Shown: positions 43,888-54,165, numbered from the stretch's first letter. The stretch: 64,000 bases of DNA from Ostrinia nubilalis (GCF_963855985.1 NC_087090.1:15374501-15438500), one strand, 5' to 3'. A program made the numbers and translations. The notes: generated by a model not told the origin, from the sequence alone.

Positions 43888-44932
43888 CGGCCAAGTGCGA
43901 GTCGGGCTCGCACACCGAGGGTTCCGCCGTACAAACGTAGCTGTTTACAATTTATGACGTATTAAATCAAATTACTTACTTGATTCCGTTGCGAGTAGTG
44001 GCGAATTTCAAAATATGCGGTATGATTATTTTTTATTTATTTATTTTTCCTATATTTGCATTATAGGTAGGTACCTACCTCAGCGTTTTGAATTTTTGCG
44101 TTGATTTAGAATTTCTCACAGTTTAGAGGCAATTAGATTTAAGAAGTGTTTGATATGAATTTCTACGCGTTCATGTGAAAAAGGGTAGGTAGTAAGTTTA
44201 TAATTATTAAAAAAATATTTTATGTCATGTAAGCAAAAATAATATTTTAAATTTTATATAACTTCAAATTTATCATTTTCGCAATTTTTCCTTTATCTGT
44301 ACTATATAACGTTGCTTCGTGCCGAATTTCAAGATTCTGAGTTCACAGGAAGTACCTTGTAGGTTTTGATTCCCTAGCGTGTGACGGAAATTCGTCTAAG
44401 GTGTCGGTATAAACTGCTGTATCTTTTGATCGCGTTAACTTAGAAGTTTGATTTTTTTACTTCTTAAAGGGACAATAGATCTAGGTATTTGGTATAAATT
44501 TCAATTTGATACCTTTATTCGTTCGTGAGAAATAAGGTAGTAAGTTTCATTTTATTAAAATATTTTTATTATATTATATAACTAAAAAAATGTAATTTTC
44601 GCAATTTTTCCTATATTTGCATTATATGACAATGCTTTATGCCAAATTTCAAGATTCTGAGTTTACGGGAAGTATCCTGTAGGTTTTGATTCCTTTGCGA
44701 GTGTCGAAAATTTGTTGAAAATATCGACATAATCGGCTGTATCTTTTGATTGGCTTGGCTTAGAAGTTTGATATTTTCACAGCTTAAAGGGACAATAGAC
44801 CTGAGTATTTCATGTGAATTTCAGCTTGATACGTTCACGCGTTCTTGAGATAAAGGGTCTTGACAGACGGACGGACGGACAACAAAGTGATCCTATAAGG
44901 GTTCCGTTTTTTCCTTTTGAGGTACGGAACCC
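43888..44932. mobile_element. GGGTTCCG-end repeat with tandem internal unit
   Basis: Starts CCGGCCAAGTGCGAGTCGGG and soon GAGGGTTCCG; ends AAGGGTTCCGTTTTTTCC..GAGGTACGGAAC. CCTAAAAA lies directly on both sides and may be an 8-bp target duplication. A unit of about 310 bp (ATTTCAAGATTCTGAGTT, GGTTTTGATTCC, CTGTATCTTTTGATYG, AAAGGGACAATAGA) occurs twice in tandem (about 44275-44588 and 44589-44880). A (GACG)n run precedes the right end. Abundant insect repeat, no coding frame. Confidence 0.6.
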
Positions 44933-45069
44933 TAAAAATCGACCAATGTCACAGCTCTACTCTGTTACAACTCACCTCGGCCTCCCCTACAGCCCACACG
45001 ATAGAAAAAGCTACTTAAACCAAAAAGATTTTCAACTGCCAGAAGCTTTTGCCCATGGCATGAGCTTCA

Positions 45070-45621
45070 ATGGGCCAACTGATTAATAGTTATTTGGGAC
45101 AACGTGTGATCAACCATTGTTTACCGGGTGCTTCCTATTTACAAATTATGAGAAAAATAACAAATTATTCGTTCTCAATAAATACCACATTAGTAATTTT
45201 AATAGGAAATAGGGGCAATGTAGGCAAAAAAGACCTACTAAATATTTTTGATAGCTTATGTTTACTTAATGTAGATAAAATAATTTTGTTCACATTCCCC
45301 TACAGTAGAAGCTTGCCACAGGAGGAAAATAATTTAAGATATAAATTGAATTTGACATGGAATACACTGACATATAATCAATGCAAATTCCATGTAATTG
45401 ACATTAACAATTATTTAAAAAATAAATGTTTATTGACAATAGATAAATATAATTATCTAAATAAATATTGTAAAAGACGAATAGCGAATTCGCTATCATA
45501 TTTTATTAAATATTTAGCCATTAATTTGGCTAGCCAAACTGCTTTTATTGAGCAGACCATGGATGTTCGACCCTTGGAATCTGTTCCAAATCATAATTTA
45601 AATTACATCGTAAGACAATAG
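45070..45621 (+). CDS. LINE ORF1, C-terminal part (esterase-like)
   Basis: A 183-codon frame, probably the surviving 3' part of ORF1 of the LINE that follows. LPGASYLQIM (residues 18-27) and LVILIGNRGN (41-50) resemble the middle blocks of SGNH-type esterase domains, which CR1/L2-group LINE ORF1 proteins can carry. The N-terminal nucleophile block (GDS) is absent, and an in-frame stop at 45061-45063 closes the frame just upstream of the ATG. So the ATG at 45070 is a by-product of truncation, and the true LINE sequence probably begins near 45085. The frame ends TAG at 45619 and overlaps the open ORF2 frame (45597 onward) in the -1 phase. The domain call is tentative. Confidence 0.55.
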   Translation: MGQLINSYLGQRVINHCLPGASYLQIMRKITNYSFSINTTLVILIGNRGNVGKKDLLNIFDSLCLLNVDKIILFTFPYSRSLPQEENNLRYKLNLTWNTLTYNQCKFHVIDINNYLKNKCLLTIDKYNYLNKYCKRRIANSLSYFIKYLAINLASQTAFIEQTMDVRPLESVPNHNLNYIVRQ

Positions 45622-48600
45622 AGGATAACTCTGGCATACAAAATTCGGGTACAAAGAAATTTAACGGTTTTAATTTAGTGCATCAAAATGTACAAGGCTT
45701 CTCCGGCAAGGACTTGGAAATTGAGTTATTTATCCAAGAATTGAATATTCATGTCTTATGTTTAACGGAACATTGGCTCAGGCAATATGAACTAATGCTG
45801 AGCATTAATAATTATAAGCTTATTAGTTCATTCACTAGAGAGTTAGCTATTCGTGGAGGGTCACTAATATTAATCAATGATAAATTAAAATGTAAAGAGC
45901 GTAAAGATATTGTATCTCTCTCTGTTGAGCGAACTATTGAGCTGTCATGTGCAGAACTGGACGACTATGTTATTGTATGTGTATATAGACCCCCATCTAG
46001 TAACTATGAATTATTTGAAACCACAATGGAAGAGGTACTTAGAAGAGTGTGTAATAGTTCAAAGAAAGTAGTTGTATGTGGAGACTTTAATATCAATATA
46101 ATAGAAGATTCCTCTCTTTCAATACGGTTTTTAAATTTATTCAAATCTTTTAACTTGTTAAATCTTTTCTCTGAACCAACTAGGGTGACTCCAACATCAG
46201 CTACTTGCTTAGACAATATATTCTGTAACAGCTTAGTGCTAGAGAAATCAATAATAAATTTTGTTAATTCTGATCATTGCGGTCAAATAGCGTCATTTCA
46301 ACACCATTTTGTGCCATCGAGCAAGGAAATAGAATATAGACCAGTCACTGCATCCCAGAAAGACAAATTTAAATCTCAAATATCTAATAAGGTCCCACTT
46401 TTGCATTACTTTAACTGTAGTATAAATATTTTATATGAGCAATTATTTGAATTAATTAAAAATGAGTTCAATAAAATTTTTCCTAAGAAAACAATTATTA
46501 TTAAAAACAATAAAACTAAATTCAGTGACTGGGCTACAGTAGGTATTTATATTAGTAGGAAAAAAATGTTTGAATTATATGGTAGAAAAGCTTATAGTAG
46601 CGACCCGGACTTTATAGAATATGTAAAAAAATACTCAAAAGTTTTTAAACAAGTTTGTACTATGGCAAAATCTATTTACATACGTGACAAAATTAAAAAC
46701 TCTGGCAACAAAATTAAAGCTACTTGGAATTGTATTAATAAAGAAACTTGTAGAATTATATCTCGGGATGACACATTCGCGTTAAAAATTGATAATAAGT
46801 ATATTAAATGCAATGATAAGGTAGCAAACGCATTCGAAGGTTACTTCTCAAATGTACCAATCATAACAACAAGCAATCTTAATTCATGTTCATATCAGGC
46901 AATGTCTCTTCTCGAGGGTTGTGTTGATGTTTGCAATAGCCCATTAAAATTTAGACAAATAGACCCCATAGTTATTATAAAAACTTTCAAAGAACTAAAT
47001 ATAAAAAAGACAGAGGATATATGGGGCATATCAACAGACATAATAAAACCCATCATTCCTCTTATAGCTCCCCATTTAGCTCATATCTTTAATGAATGTA
47101 TTAACGAAGGTCAGTTCCCTACCCTGATGAAACATAGTAAAATCATACCATTATTTAAAGCAGGAGACAAAAGTGACCCATCCAACTTTAGACCTATATC
47201 GATACTACCTGCGCTCAGTAAAATATTTGAAAAAATTATTTTCAATCAACTACTGTCTCATTTTAACTTAAATAAACTGTTTCATGAAAAACAATATGGG
47301 TTCACAAAAGGGAAAAGTACGACCGATGCAGGGGTTGCTCTTATCAAACACATTTTCGATGCTTGGCAGGAGAAAAAAGATGCTATTGGTGTATTTTGTG
47401 ACTTATCGAAGGCGTTTGACTGTGTTGATCATCAAACTCTGTTATTTAAGCTAGAACATTATGGCGTATCAGGCAAGGCCTTAAGCCTATTACACTCTTA
47501 CCTCTCAGACAGATTACAAAAAGTAAATATTCACGGAACTAACTCTTCGGGCGCCCCCCTAAAAATGGGAGTGCCCCAAGGCTCAATACTGGGACCATTG
47601 CTCTTTCTGATTTATATAAATGATCTACCTTTTTATTCAAAGGACCTTTGTGAGATAGTATTATTTGCTGATGACACTTCTTTAATTTTTAAAACTGACA
47701 GGCGTCAGGAAATATTTGACGACGTGAATAATGCTCTTTCCAAAGTATTAGACTGGTTTACAACTAATAATTTGCTATTAAACGCAAAAAAAACCAAATG
47801 TTTAAAATTCACTATGCCTAATGTCAAACAAGTTAATACTAATATTACAGTAAATAATGAACGCATTGAACTGATAAACTCTACTGTCTTTCTAGGTATT
47901 ACCCTAGACTGTAAATTACAATGGGGCCCCCATATTGCTGCCTTGGCGGGAAGACTTAGTTCAGCTGCCTTTGCGGTGAGAAAGATCAGAAACTTGACTG
48001 ATGTTGAAACAGCAAGGCTTGTATATTTTAGTTATTTTCATAGTATTATGTCTTATGGTCTTTTACTGTGGGGCTCAGCAGCAGACATAGAATCAATTTT
48101 CATTTTACAGAAAAGAGCTGTTCGGGCAATATACGGTCTTAAACCACGTGACTCGCTTAGAGAAGTTTTTAAAGAAATCAATATATTGACTGTGGCTTCG
48201 CAATACATATTTGATAACATTATGTATGTCCGTAAACATATACATTTATTTACTAAGAAAAGTGACGTCCACTCATTTAACACGAGACATAAGAATAAAC
48301 TTGCTGTTCCATCATTTAGGTTGCATAAGATAGGTAATTCATTCTTGGGGAAATGTATTACCATATTTAACAAAATACCACACAACCTTGTCGAATTGCC
48401 AATAAACAAATTTAAGATACATATAAAAAATACCCTTATGTCCAAAGGGTACTACAAGGTTCGAGACTATATTGATGACAAGGATGCGTGGTCAGTTCAG
48501 TCTGCACATATTTGATGTACTTAAATTTGACTATTCTTACCGTTAGATAATTCCTGGCAATAAGTAGTGACTGAGTTTGTTCCGGCGTTTCTTCTCAGCA

Positions 48601-48778
48601 CTTGCCATATGTTTGTCTCGAAGCGCTGGTAGGGCCCAAAAGATAAGGAGACATGTAAAGTGCCCCATAAGGGCTACCTTTTTCTTTTTTTATTATTTTC
48701 TATTGACGTTCATAAGTGCCACTTGTGGTCTAAACTGAATAAATATTTTTGATTTTTGATTTTTTTTTTTTTTTTTTC
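45085..48778 (+). mobile_element. Non-LTR retrotransposon, 5' truncated, ORF2 intact
   Basis: About 3.7 kb: partial ORF1, intact ORF2 (apurinic endonuclease plus reverse transcriptase, no RNase H), 3' UTR 48516-48750 with TTGCCATATGTTTGTCTCGA and AACTGAATAAATATTTTTGA, then a TTTTTGATTTTTGA repeat and a T-run to 48778. The lack of RNase H and the esterase-like ORF1 suggest the CR1/L2/jockey group; the exact clade needs a tree. The uninterrupted ORF2 implies a young insertion. Older relatives of its 3' UTR are at 16349-16400 and 42483-42567. No target duplication was found. The 5' limit is uncertain by about 90 bp. Confidence 0.85.
45678..48515 (+). CDS. LINE ORF2: endonuclease and reverse transcriptase
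   Basis: 945 codons, uninterrupted. Nicks target DNA and reverse-transcribes the element RNA there (target-primed reverse transcription). Endonuclease domain, residues 1-205: NVQG (4-7), CLTEHWL with E31, VYRPPSS (102-108), GDFN (135-138), NSDH (197-200). Reverse transcriptase from about 480 to 760: FRPISILPALSKIFEK, YGFTKGKSTTD, DLSKAFD near 575, GVPQGSILGPLLF from 631, and the catalytic FADD at 663-666. No RNase H follows; the C-terminal 180 residues are basic and unassigned. The position called as start is GTG; the frame is open back to 45597 with no ATG, so translation may depend on reinitiation or frameshift after ORF1. The first true ATG lies inside the endonuclease. Confidence 0.9.
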   Translation: MHQNVQGFSGKDLEIELFIQELNIHVLCLTEHWLRQYELMLSINNYKLISSFTRELAIRGGSLILINDKLKCKERKDIVSLSVERTIELSCAELDDYVIVCVYRPPSSNYELFETTMEEVLRRVCNSSKKVVVCGDFNINIIEDSSLSIRFLNLFKSFNLLNLFSEPTRVTPTSATCLDNIFCNSLVLEKSIINFVNSDHCGQIASFQHHFVPSSKEIEYRPVTASQKDKFKSQISNKVPLLHYFNCSINILYEQLFELIKNEFNKIFPKKTIIIKNNKTKFSDWATVGIYISRKKMFELYGRKAYSSDPDFIEYVKKYSKVFKQVCTMAKSIYIRDKIKNSGNKIKATWNCINKETCRIISRDDTFALKIDNKYIKCNDKVANAFEGYFSNVPIITTSNLNSCSYQAMSLLEGCVDVCNSPLKFRQIDPIVIIKTFKELNIKKTEDIWGISTDIIKPIIPLIAPHLAHIFNECINEGQFPTLMKHSKIIPLFKAGDKSDPSNFRPISILPALSKIFEKIIFNQLLSHFNLNKLFHEKQYGFTKGKSTTDAGVALIKHIFDAWQEKKDAIGVFCDLSKAFDCVDHQTLLFKLEHYGVSGKALSLLHSYLSDRLQKVNIHGTNSSGAPLKMGVPQGSILGPLLFLIYINDLPFYSKDLCEIVLFADDTSLIFKTDRRQEIFDDVNNALSKVLDWFTTNNLLLNAKKTKCLKFTMPNVKQVNTNITVNNERIELINSTVFLGITLDCKLQWGPHIAALAGRLSSAAFAVRKIRNLTDVETARLVYFSYFHSIMSYGLLLWGSAADIESIFILQKRAVRAIYGLKPRDSLREVFKEINILTVASQYIFDNIMYVRKHIHLFTKKSDVHSFNTRHKNKLAVPSFRLHKIGNSFLGKCITIFNKIPHNLVELPINKFKIHIKNTLMSKGYYKVRDYIDDKDAWSVQSAHI

Positions 48779-49298
48779 AGAATTCGTTTTGTAATAAAGT
48801 CGGATACTTCGAAAAGTAATAAACTTCAAAATTTCCTAGAAATAACTAGTAATTTGTGAAATAAAGAACTTGTTACACAGGTTTATAATGAGAAAGGAAA
48901 CACTCCGGAAGTAATTATATTCGAGTTATAACAACTTCAATGGAACTGGGGAAGTTGGTTCTACAGCACATCAAGTGTAACAGTTGCACTGCCAAACTCG
49001 CTCTTATTCCAAGGATTTAAGGTCCATGTCAATAGCAAAATCACACTGGGTGTAGAGTTGGCTAGGGTTACTTGTAACACAATTGGCTTACGCTTGTTAG
49101 TACATCACTTCCATTTTTGGTTTCCAGAAACCTTTTGTTCAATTTTGTTGTTTGATCAAAGATATTTTTCTTTAGGCTTTTAAAAGAGATTTTACACGTG
49201 TTGGTATTATTTAAACCTGACTTTGGAATATAAATTTAAGTTATTTACGAAAAGAAAAAGCATAAGAAACTCAGTCACGTTCTCAGTCAGTCAGTTGC
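48779..49298. other. No feature recognised
   Basis: Flank of the LINE. No open frame or repeat end supported. Confidence 0.35.
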
Positions 49299-49445
49299 TA
49301 TACGATACGATACGATTATTGAATTTTATTTTAGACGTAAAGAAATGTATGAAATTGTAGAATCTTTTTAGATTTTGATGTTTGAAAAGGGATTCCCAGA
49401 ACTCTCTGTAGCCAATAACCTTTGAAATACCAAATACACGCTGAT
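49299..49445 (-). mobile_element. Possible LINE 3' end, minus strand
   Basis: Plus-strand ATACGATACGATACGATTAT TGAATTTTATTTTAG is, on the minus strand, AATAAAATTC then a (CGTAT)n tail. No coding part recognised. The next MITE starts right at its edge. Confidence 0.4.
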
Positions 49446-49626
49446 CTGGGGGCGTAGTGTGAATTTGCTTCAAACGGATTCGATGTCCACTGCGTAAAAA
49501 AGTGACATTAATTATATAATTGTACAGCGCCCCTAGCGGAAACTTTCAAGAACTAAAATCTTCATATACTTTTTTAACGCAGTTGATATCGAATGCGGTT
49601 GTAGTAAACTCACTCTACGCCCCCTG
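49446..49626. mobile_element. 181-bp MITE, GGGGGCGTAG ends
   Basis: CTGGGGGCGTAGTGTGAATT..TTCGATGTCCACTGCG pairs with the right arm CGCAGTTGATATCGAATGCG..CTCTACGCCCCCTG, about 60 bp of imperfect TIR. The centre holds TACAGCGCCCCTAGCGG. CAGGGG-like ends would suit hAT, but no 8-bp duplication is seen. Confidence 0.65.
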
Positions 49627-50722
49627 TACCGAAAAATAGATTGCATTTTAAACGCCTAATACAATCACAAATATACAATCACGATGAAGTCATAAGTCTG
49701 GCATATAAATACCGAATCGATAGTCTCAAATGACCACAATTTGGATCCATAACCTCGATCGGCGCCACTTTTCGTGCCATCGATGAATTTATTCGCATCT
49801 GATAGGGAACATCAAACGCTGGAATTTGGCGAGCGACACCTGGTAACAGGTGGAAAGGTATGAATCAAGTTTGACGATGTATTTTCTGATGCGAAGTTCT
49901 GACGGATCAAATTTCGACGGAGTTCCCGGATATTTCGTGAGGTCATTGGCGTTTTTGGGCTTAATGCAACAATTTGTTCTAAATATCGCACTAAGTTTGA
50001 GTATTCGTCCATAACGATGATGACGTACCTACCTCAGTGGTTAGGGCAGTCGCCCAAAAAATCTGATTGGAAACTCATTAATTGAATTTTTGAGGAAGCT
50101 ACTGATCTAACAGGTATTTGAACAAACTAAAAACTAAAATGGGCTGACTGTCTGAAATTACACATCAGGCACTTTTCCGTTGTTGTGATATTTTTAGTTT
50201 TGATGTTTTGAATTTAGTTCTGAATCTTTTTTGTGATTCTGCACCTCTATGATGCTTATTTTTGTATAATTACGGCATCCAACTAAGGATCCACTTATAG
50301 GGTTGTCAACGTCATGCACAAGTCTTGTCCCTGTGACGTGAACATTATTACGTGTACAGCACATCAGACTGTACATTTTTGTTGCAATTTCGCCTCTATT
50401 ACAACTGTATAAGAGCCCATAGTGTTGAGCTTGACGTGCCGTGTACATGCCTCGATGCCTCTTAACACTTGTCTCTTGCACGGTTTCATATTAGGGTGTA
50501 CAGACTTGCGACATTTTGCTGGTTTGTCTTAAGGAATTAACAAAACGAAAATAATTGCAAAGTTGTGCACCTTGTTGAGTGGCTCAAAGTAAACGTGGTC
50601 TAGTAATTAAATACAAATAACAGCTAACATTGTATGCCAAATCATCCTTCCGCCTCTGTCCCATTTGCTAATTTAGTGTTGTGTCCAGTGGATACTGTAA
50701 GTACATGATGATGATGGTCTTA
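49627..50722. other. No gene seen; retroelement motifs
   Basis: 50353-50413 carries the TTTTTGTTGCAATTTCGCCTC motif and the 95-codon minus frame over it includes CNRGEIATKMYS, related to 36598. 50684-50718 ends GTGTCCAGTGGATACTG..GATGATGATGG, an RTE-tail scrap. Confidence 0.4.
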
Positions 50723-50858
50723 CGCCCGTATTCACAATTACTATGAGATCTCACAGTTCGCGTGGACGCACACGAACCAATCACAGAGCTCTATACAACG
50801 CTGTGCGTTCGATTTCCTGTTTCATTTAAACAATAAGCATCGTTTGTGAATACGGGCG
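50723..50858 (+). mobile_element. MITE family CGCCCGTATTCACAAAC, copy 6
   Basis: TTA at 50720-50722 and 50859-50861. Slightly short: the CACAGGGTGACACAC segment is reduced to CACACGAACC. Confidence 0.8.
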
Positions 50859-51398
50859 TTAGTAATATGAACTTGATCGCAATCTTGAGATCGCTGAAAA
50901 TAAAAAAAAATAAACGAAATTATTTCATTCACACACTTTATCTGATATTTTTATTAGTGTGAACTGAAAAATACAAGACTTTGTCGCACGATTGCGCGAT
51001 TTAGTCGCCTGTTACTCAATCCCCCATTGCAACAAGAGTCCTTACAGCATTCACAAGGTGTATTAAAGTTTACATCGTTATTATCTTTAGAAACTACTGC
51101 TTTGGTTTGTGTTGCCCCAATTTAATGAAGAACTGCTTGTTAGCATATTCTACTAGGTTGATATGAAGTAGCATCGATATTACTTGTTAAGACAAAAAAT
51201 AAAATGAGTTATTTGAGGCATTAAGTTCAAAAAATTGTTGGTTGTTTTTCTAGAATTTTAGTTCTAGAGGAAGTTCGTCGCGAAGATCGGCTACGTAAGG
51301 CATCTTCGGACGCACCAGTGCCACCAAGAGAGGAGTCGAAGTGGTCGTCATGGCCGAAATCAGTTGGATGAATCATCATCATCATATTTTATAAAAAA
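50859..51398. other. No gene seen
   Basis: About 51268-51388 (TCGTCATGGCCGAAATCAGT then ATCATCATCATCAT) looks like a decayed retroelement end. Nothing else. Confidence 0.35.
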
Positions 51399-51594
51399 TT
51401 ATAGATCGTTTCATCCACGAAGACGCGCCCCACCATTATTCCGCTAATGTTTGAATGTTATCGGTACACGCTAAATTATCCATGAGTGCACACGCAATAA
51501 TGACTCTCGGATTGCTCGGATCAAACTCCCCGCACCCCGCGCTTCCCTCGACCAAAAATTGATGGGGCGCGTCTTCGTGGATGAAACGATCTAT
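51399..51594. mobile_element. MITE with 33-bp perfect TIRs, TA-flanked
   Basis: ATAGATCGTTTCATCCACGA AGACGCGCCCC at the left is exactly inverted at the right. TATA on each side lets the duplication be TA. About 195 bp, no transposase. Tc1/mariner-type by the TA. Confidence 0.75.
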
Positions 51595-52009
51595 AGTAGT
51601 CCAAAACTCCACACGACATAAACAGCATAAAGAAGCTAGTGATACAATAATTACAGTAACATCTCACACTGATATTTATTGATACCTGATTCGAAACTAA
51701 CGCACCATCTGCTAAATATATCGGCGCTGTGATCAATCAAAATCGATTGGCGCGTCGACAATCGATTACCCACTTTACACCCCAGCAATAAAGTCCTCAT
51801 TCGATCGCAGTGGCATGAGTGTGGGAATATGTTAATATTACACAAAATGATTGATTGCAGTCTGTTACGCGGAAAATCTGATGGTTAGTTGAATTGACCG
51901 AGCGGTTACAAGTTTGCTGAATAAGTTATTGAATTAAACGTGTAGATCGATGGGAAGTTTGTCCGACTGCCAAAAAGATGGTCATCATCATTACATAGTA
52001 GAAAACAAA
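51595..52009. other. No feature recognised
   Basis: CAATCAAAATCGATTGGCGC GTCGACAATCGATT (about 51733-51767) has repeated ATCGATT words. Short frames only. Confidence 0.35.
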
Positions 52010-52153
52010 CGCCCGTATTCACAAACGATGCTTGCTTAAATGAAACAGCAAATCGAACGCACAGCGTTGAATAGAGCTCTGTGATTGGTTCGTGTGTGAC
52101 CCTGTGCGTCCACGCGCACTGAGACCTCATTGTAATGTTTGTGAATACGCGCG
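52010..52153 (-). mobile_element. MITE family CGCCCGTATTCACAAAC, copy 7
   Basis: Complete reversed copy; right flank TTA, left flank AAA, so the duplication has decayed. Confidence 0.75.
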
Positions 52154-52662
52154 TTAGTGGTTAATGACAAATTCAGCTAATAATTGAAAGAGCGTGGGTT
52201 CTTTCATTAAGAGCCAATATGTTTTCACAAAAACATATTTCACTGCCATGAAAATTCATAATTGAATATCCCACATCACGGTAAAGTAATTTACCTACCT
52301 TTAACGATATTCCGTTACCGAATCCACGTGAACAAACAAAATAAAATAGCTTCCAAGTAATAACAGGGAAATGCAATCCACCGTAACTGCCGGTAATCGA
52401 ATCCTGAACTCTAGACAGATAATAACCCCACGTCCAAACTCAAATGGATTTCAGCTGAATTGCCTACCGATTGTAAAGAATCACTGTATAAGGTAGAAAG
52501 GATCAGTAGATCCAGCTCGATTATTATTGTAACCAGTCCCGAAATAGTGGTAGGGCAAGCTATATTTGGGACGTGTATAAGTGCGTATAAGGGCCATATA
52601 TTAGCATGTGAAAGAACTGTAAAAACTTTGAATAAAATTTGAATTTGACCGAGGTAATAGTA
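52154..52662. other. No feature recognised
   Basis: AT-rich lead-in to locus B. The 60-codon frame at 52460-52642 has no domain. Confidence 0.35.
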
Positions 52663-54110
52663 ATACGTTTAGTATCACAGTTTTTAGTTTATGGACATAA
52701 ATCAAAAAGACACACTTAAGCGATTCAGTCTTAAAAATCTTTAATGTTTTATATAAGTATATTGACTTGGCCATCGCATGAAAACACGTGTAAATTAAAT
52801 TATTTAGTGCGATGGCCAAGTCAATATATTTATATAAAACATTAAAGATTTTTAAGACTGAATCGCTTAAGTAGAGACTGAATAAATTAATAACCGACTT
52901 GGTATTACATAGATCTCACAACTTTTTACCGTAGAACAACTGAGTTGCGAGACTTGGTTTTTTTGACAAGTATTGTTTTTGATGGGATCTCATTTCTTTT
53001 TGTATTTTGTAGACAGCAGTTATGTATCTAGAAAACTGGACCGAAATTTAAAAATTTTACTCGACTTGGCGGGGACACTACCGTGCGCCATTATATTTAT
53101 ATGGTATTACAAAGTTATTTAAGTAAGTTTAAGTAAGTAGTTAAAATTTTATAAAACTGGACCGAAATTGAAAAATTTTGCTAGACTTAGCGGTTGCACT
53201 ACCGTGCCCCCAAATATTTTAGTTTTTCTTTGATATATATGTTACGGTCAAAGTGATAAATGTGAAAATTATGAATAATCGCCGGTTATTATGAATAATT
53301 ACCGCATGATTTGGTAAATGTGATTAATATGAGGTCATTTATGTGTGTATAAAACTAAATAGGCGGCTTAGGGGTGGCCCAAGGGCCACCCCCGCCGCAC
53401 CTTAACCTATTTTTCACTTTAAATCAAAACATTATGTTATAGGCATCATGGAAAAGTAATATTATGCAAAAAACATTCCAAACTTATTATGCCAAATTAT
53501 ATTAATATATGATATGAAAACGTTCAAAAGTTTGGCTGTACAGGAGCATGTACACAAGATGTTGTTCTCTTTTATGAAATTTGTTAGTACTAAGGTTGAA
53601 TTACTAAATAATCACTGTTAAATGTGATTAATTTATCACTTTTACCGCGACTGTCGGTAATTATTCATAATAACCGGTTATTATTAATAATTTTCAATTT
53701 ATCACATTAACCGTAACATATACACCAAACACTACTTATATTCCAAATTTGAAGCTTCTAGGTCTGCTAGAAGTGCCTTAGAATTTTGATGATCGGTGAG
53801 TCAGTCAGTCAGTCAGTGAGTGACAAAATTAAGAAACTTTGACCCGTTATAATTCTTAAACTACTGGTTCAAATTGAATGAAATTTGAAATATACCGTGT
53901 CTTTACAATGCCTGCATAGCTAATGAAAATTCAGCCTTCTAGTTTTATCCACAACGAAGTTACAGGCGGTCGAAAATGGCCTGAATTGCTTCGAGAAAAG
54001 GATGGTACGGCCGTGCCACTTTTTTGCTCGACTTGGTGGGGGCACTGCCGTGCCCCCAGATACGTTTAGTATCACAGTTTTTAGTTTATGGACATAAATC
54101 AAAAAGACAC
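52663..54110 (+). mobile_element. Locus B: palindrome-headed repeat with 51-bp direct repeats
   Basis: Identical 51-bp repeats at 52663-52713 and 54060-54110 (ATACGTTTAGTATCACAG..AAAAAGACAC) bound the unit. Right after the first is a palindrome: 65-bp arms (52714-52778, 52808-52872, one mismatch) with a 29-nt loop. Then come one arm of the locus A palindrome (ACATAGATCTCACAACTTTT..GATGGGATCTC), GAAAACTGGACCGAAATT with variant hairpin motifs near 53085 and 53205, a nested MITE (53240-53718), CACCAAACACTACTTATATT, the (GTCA)n run and the terminal GGGGGCAC-TGCC-GTGCCCCC hairpin ending at 54058. No protein is encoded. See findings for the inverted loop. Confidence 0.7.
53240..53718. mobile_element. 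479-bp TIR element nested in locus B
   Basis: TGTTACGGTCAAAGTGATAA..CCGGTTATTATGAATAATTA is inverted at the right end (TAATTATTCATAATAACCGG..CCGTAACA), about 65 bp imperfect. TATA lies on both sides (left flank ..TATATA, right TATACACC). Locus A lacks it at the same point (TTGATTCATACACC), which proves the insertion. Just inside the left arm is a perfect 10-bp hairpin GGGGTGGCCC-AA-GGGCCACCCC at 53371-53392. Confidence 0.8.
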
Positions 54111-54165
54111 TGCGTTAAGCTGGACGTTTTAATTTTTCACGTAAAGATAACGCTAGATGTAAATG

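Larger units (their letters stand above)
43506..44989. mobile_element. Composite: inverted-repeat element with two nested repeats
   Basis: GGGAGACCGAGGTGAATTGT AACAGAG..GTGACATTG (43506-43555) is inverted at 44937-44989 (CAATGTCACAG..CTCTGTTACAACTCACCTCG GCCTCCC), about 50 bp of imperfect TIR. Between them lie an ACTAGCTT-family copy (43648-43866) and a GGGTTCCG-end repeat (43888-44932). The outer pair may be the ends of one MITE split by two later insertions. No duplication of flanking sequence found outside. Confidence 0.5.

Noticed and set aside
46004..46216. Minus-strand frames within the LINE (also 48053-48445)
   Set aside because: Antisense shadows of ORF2.
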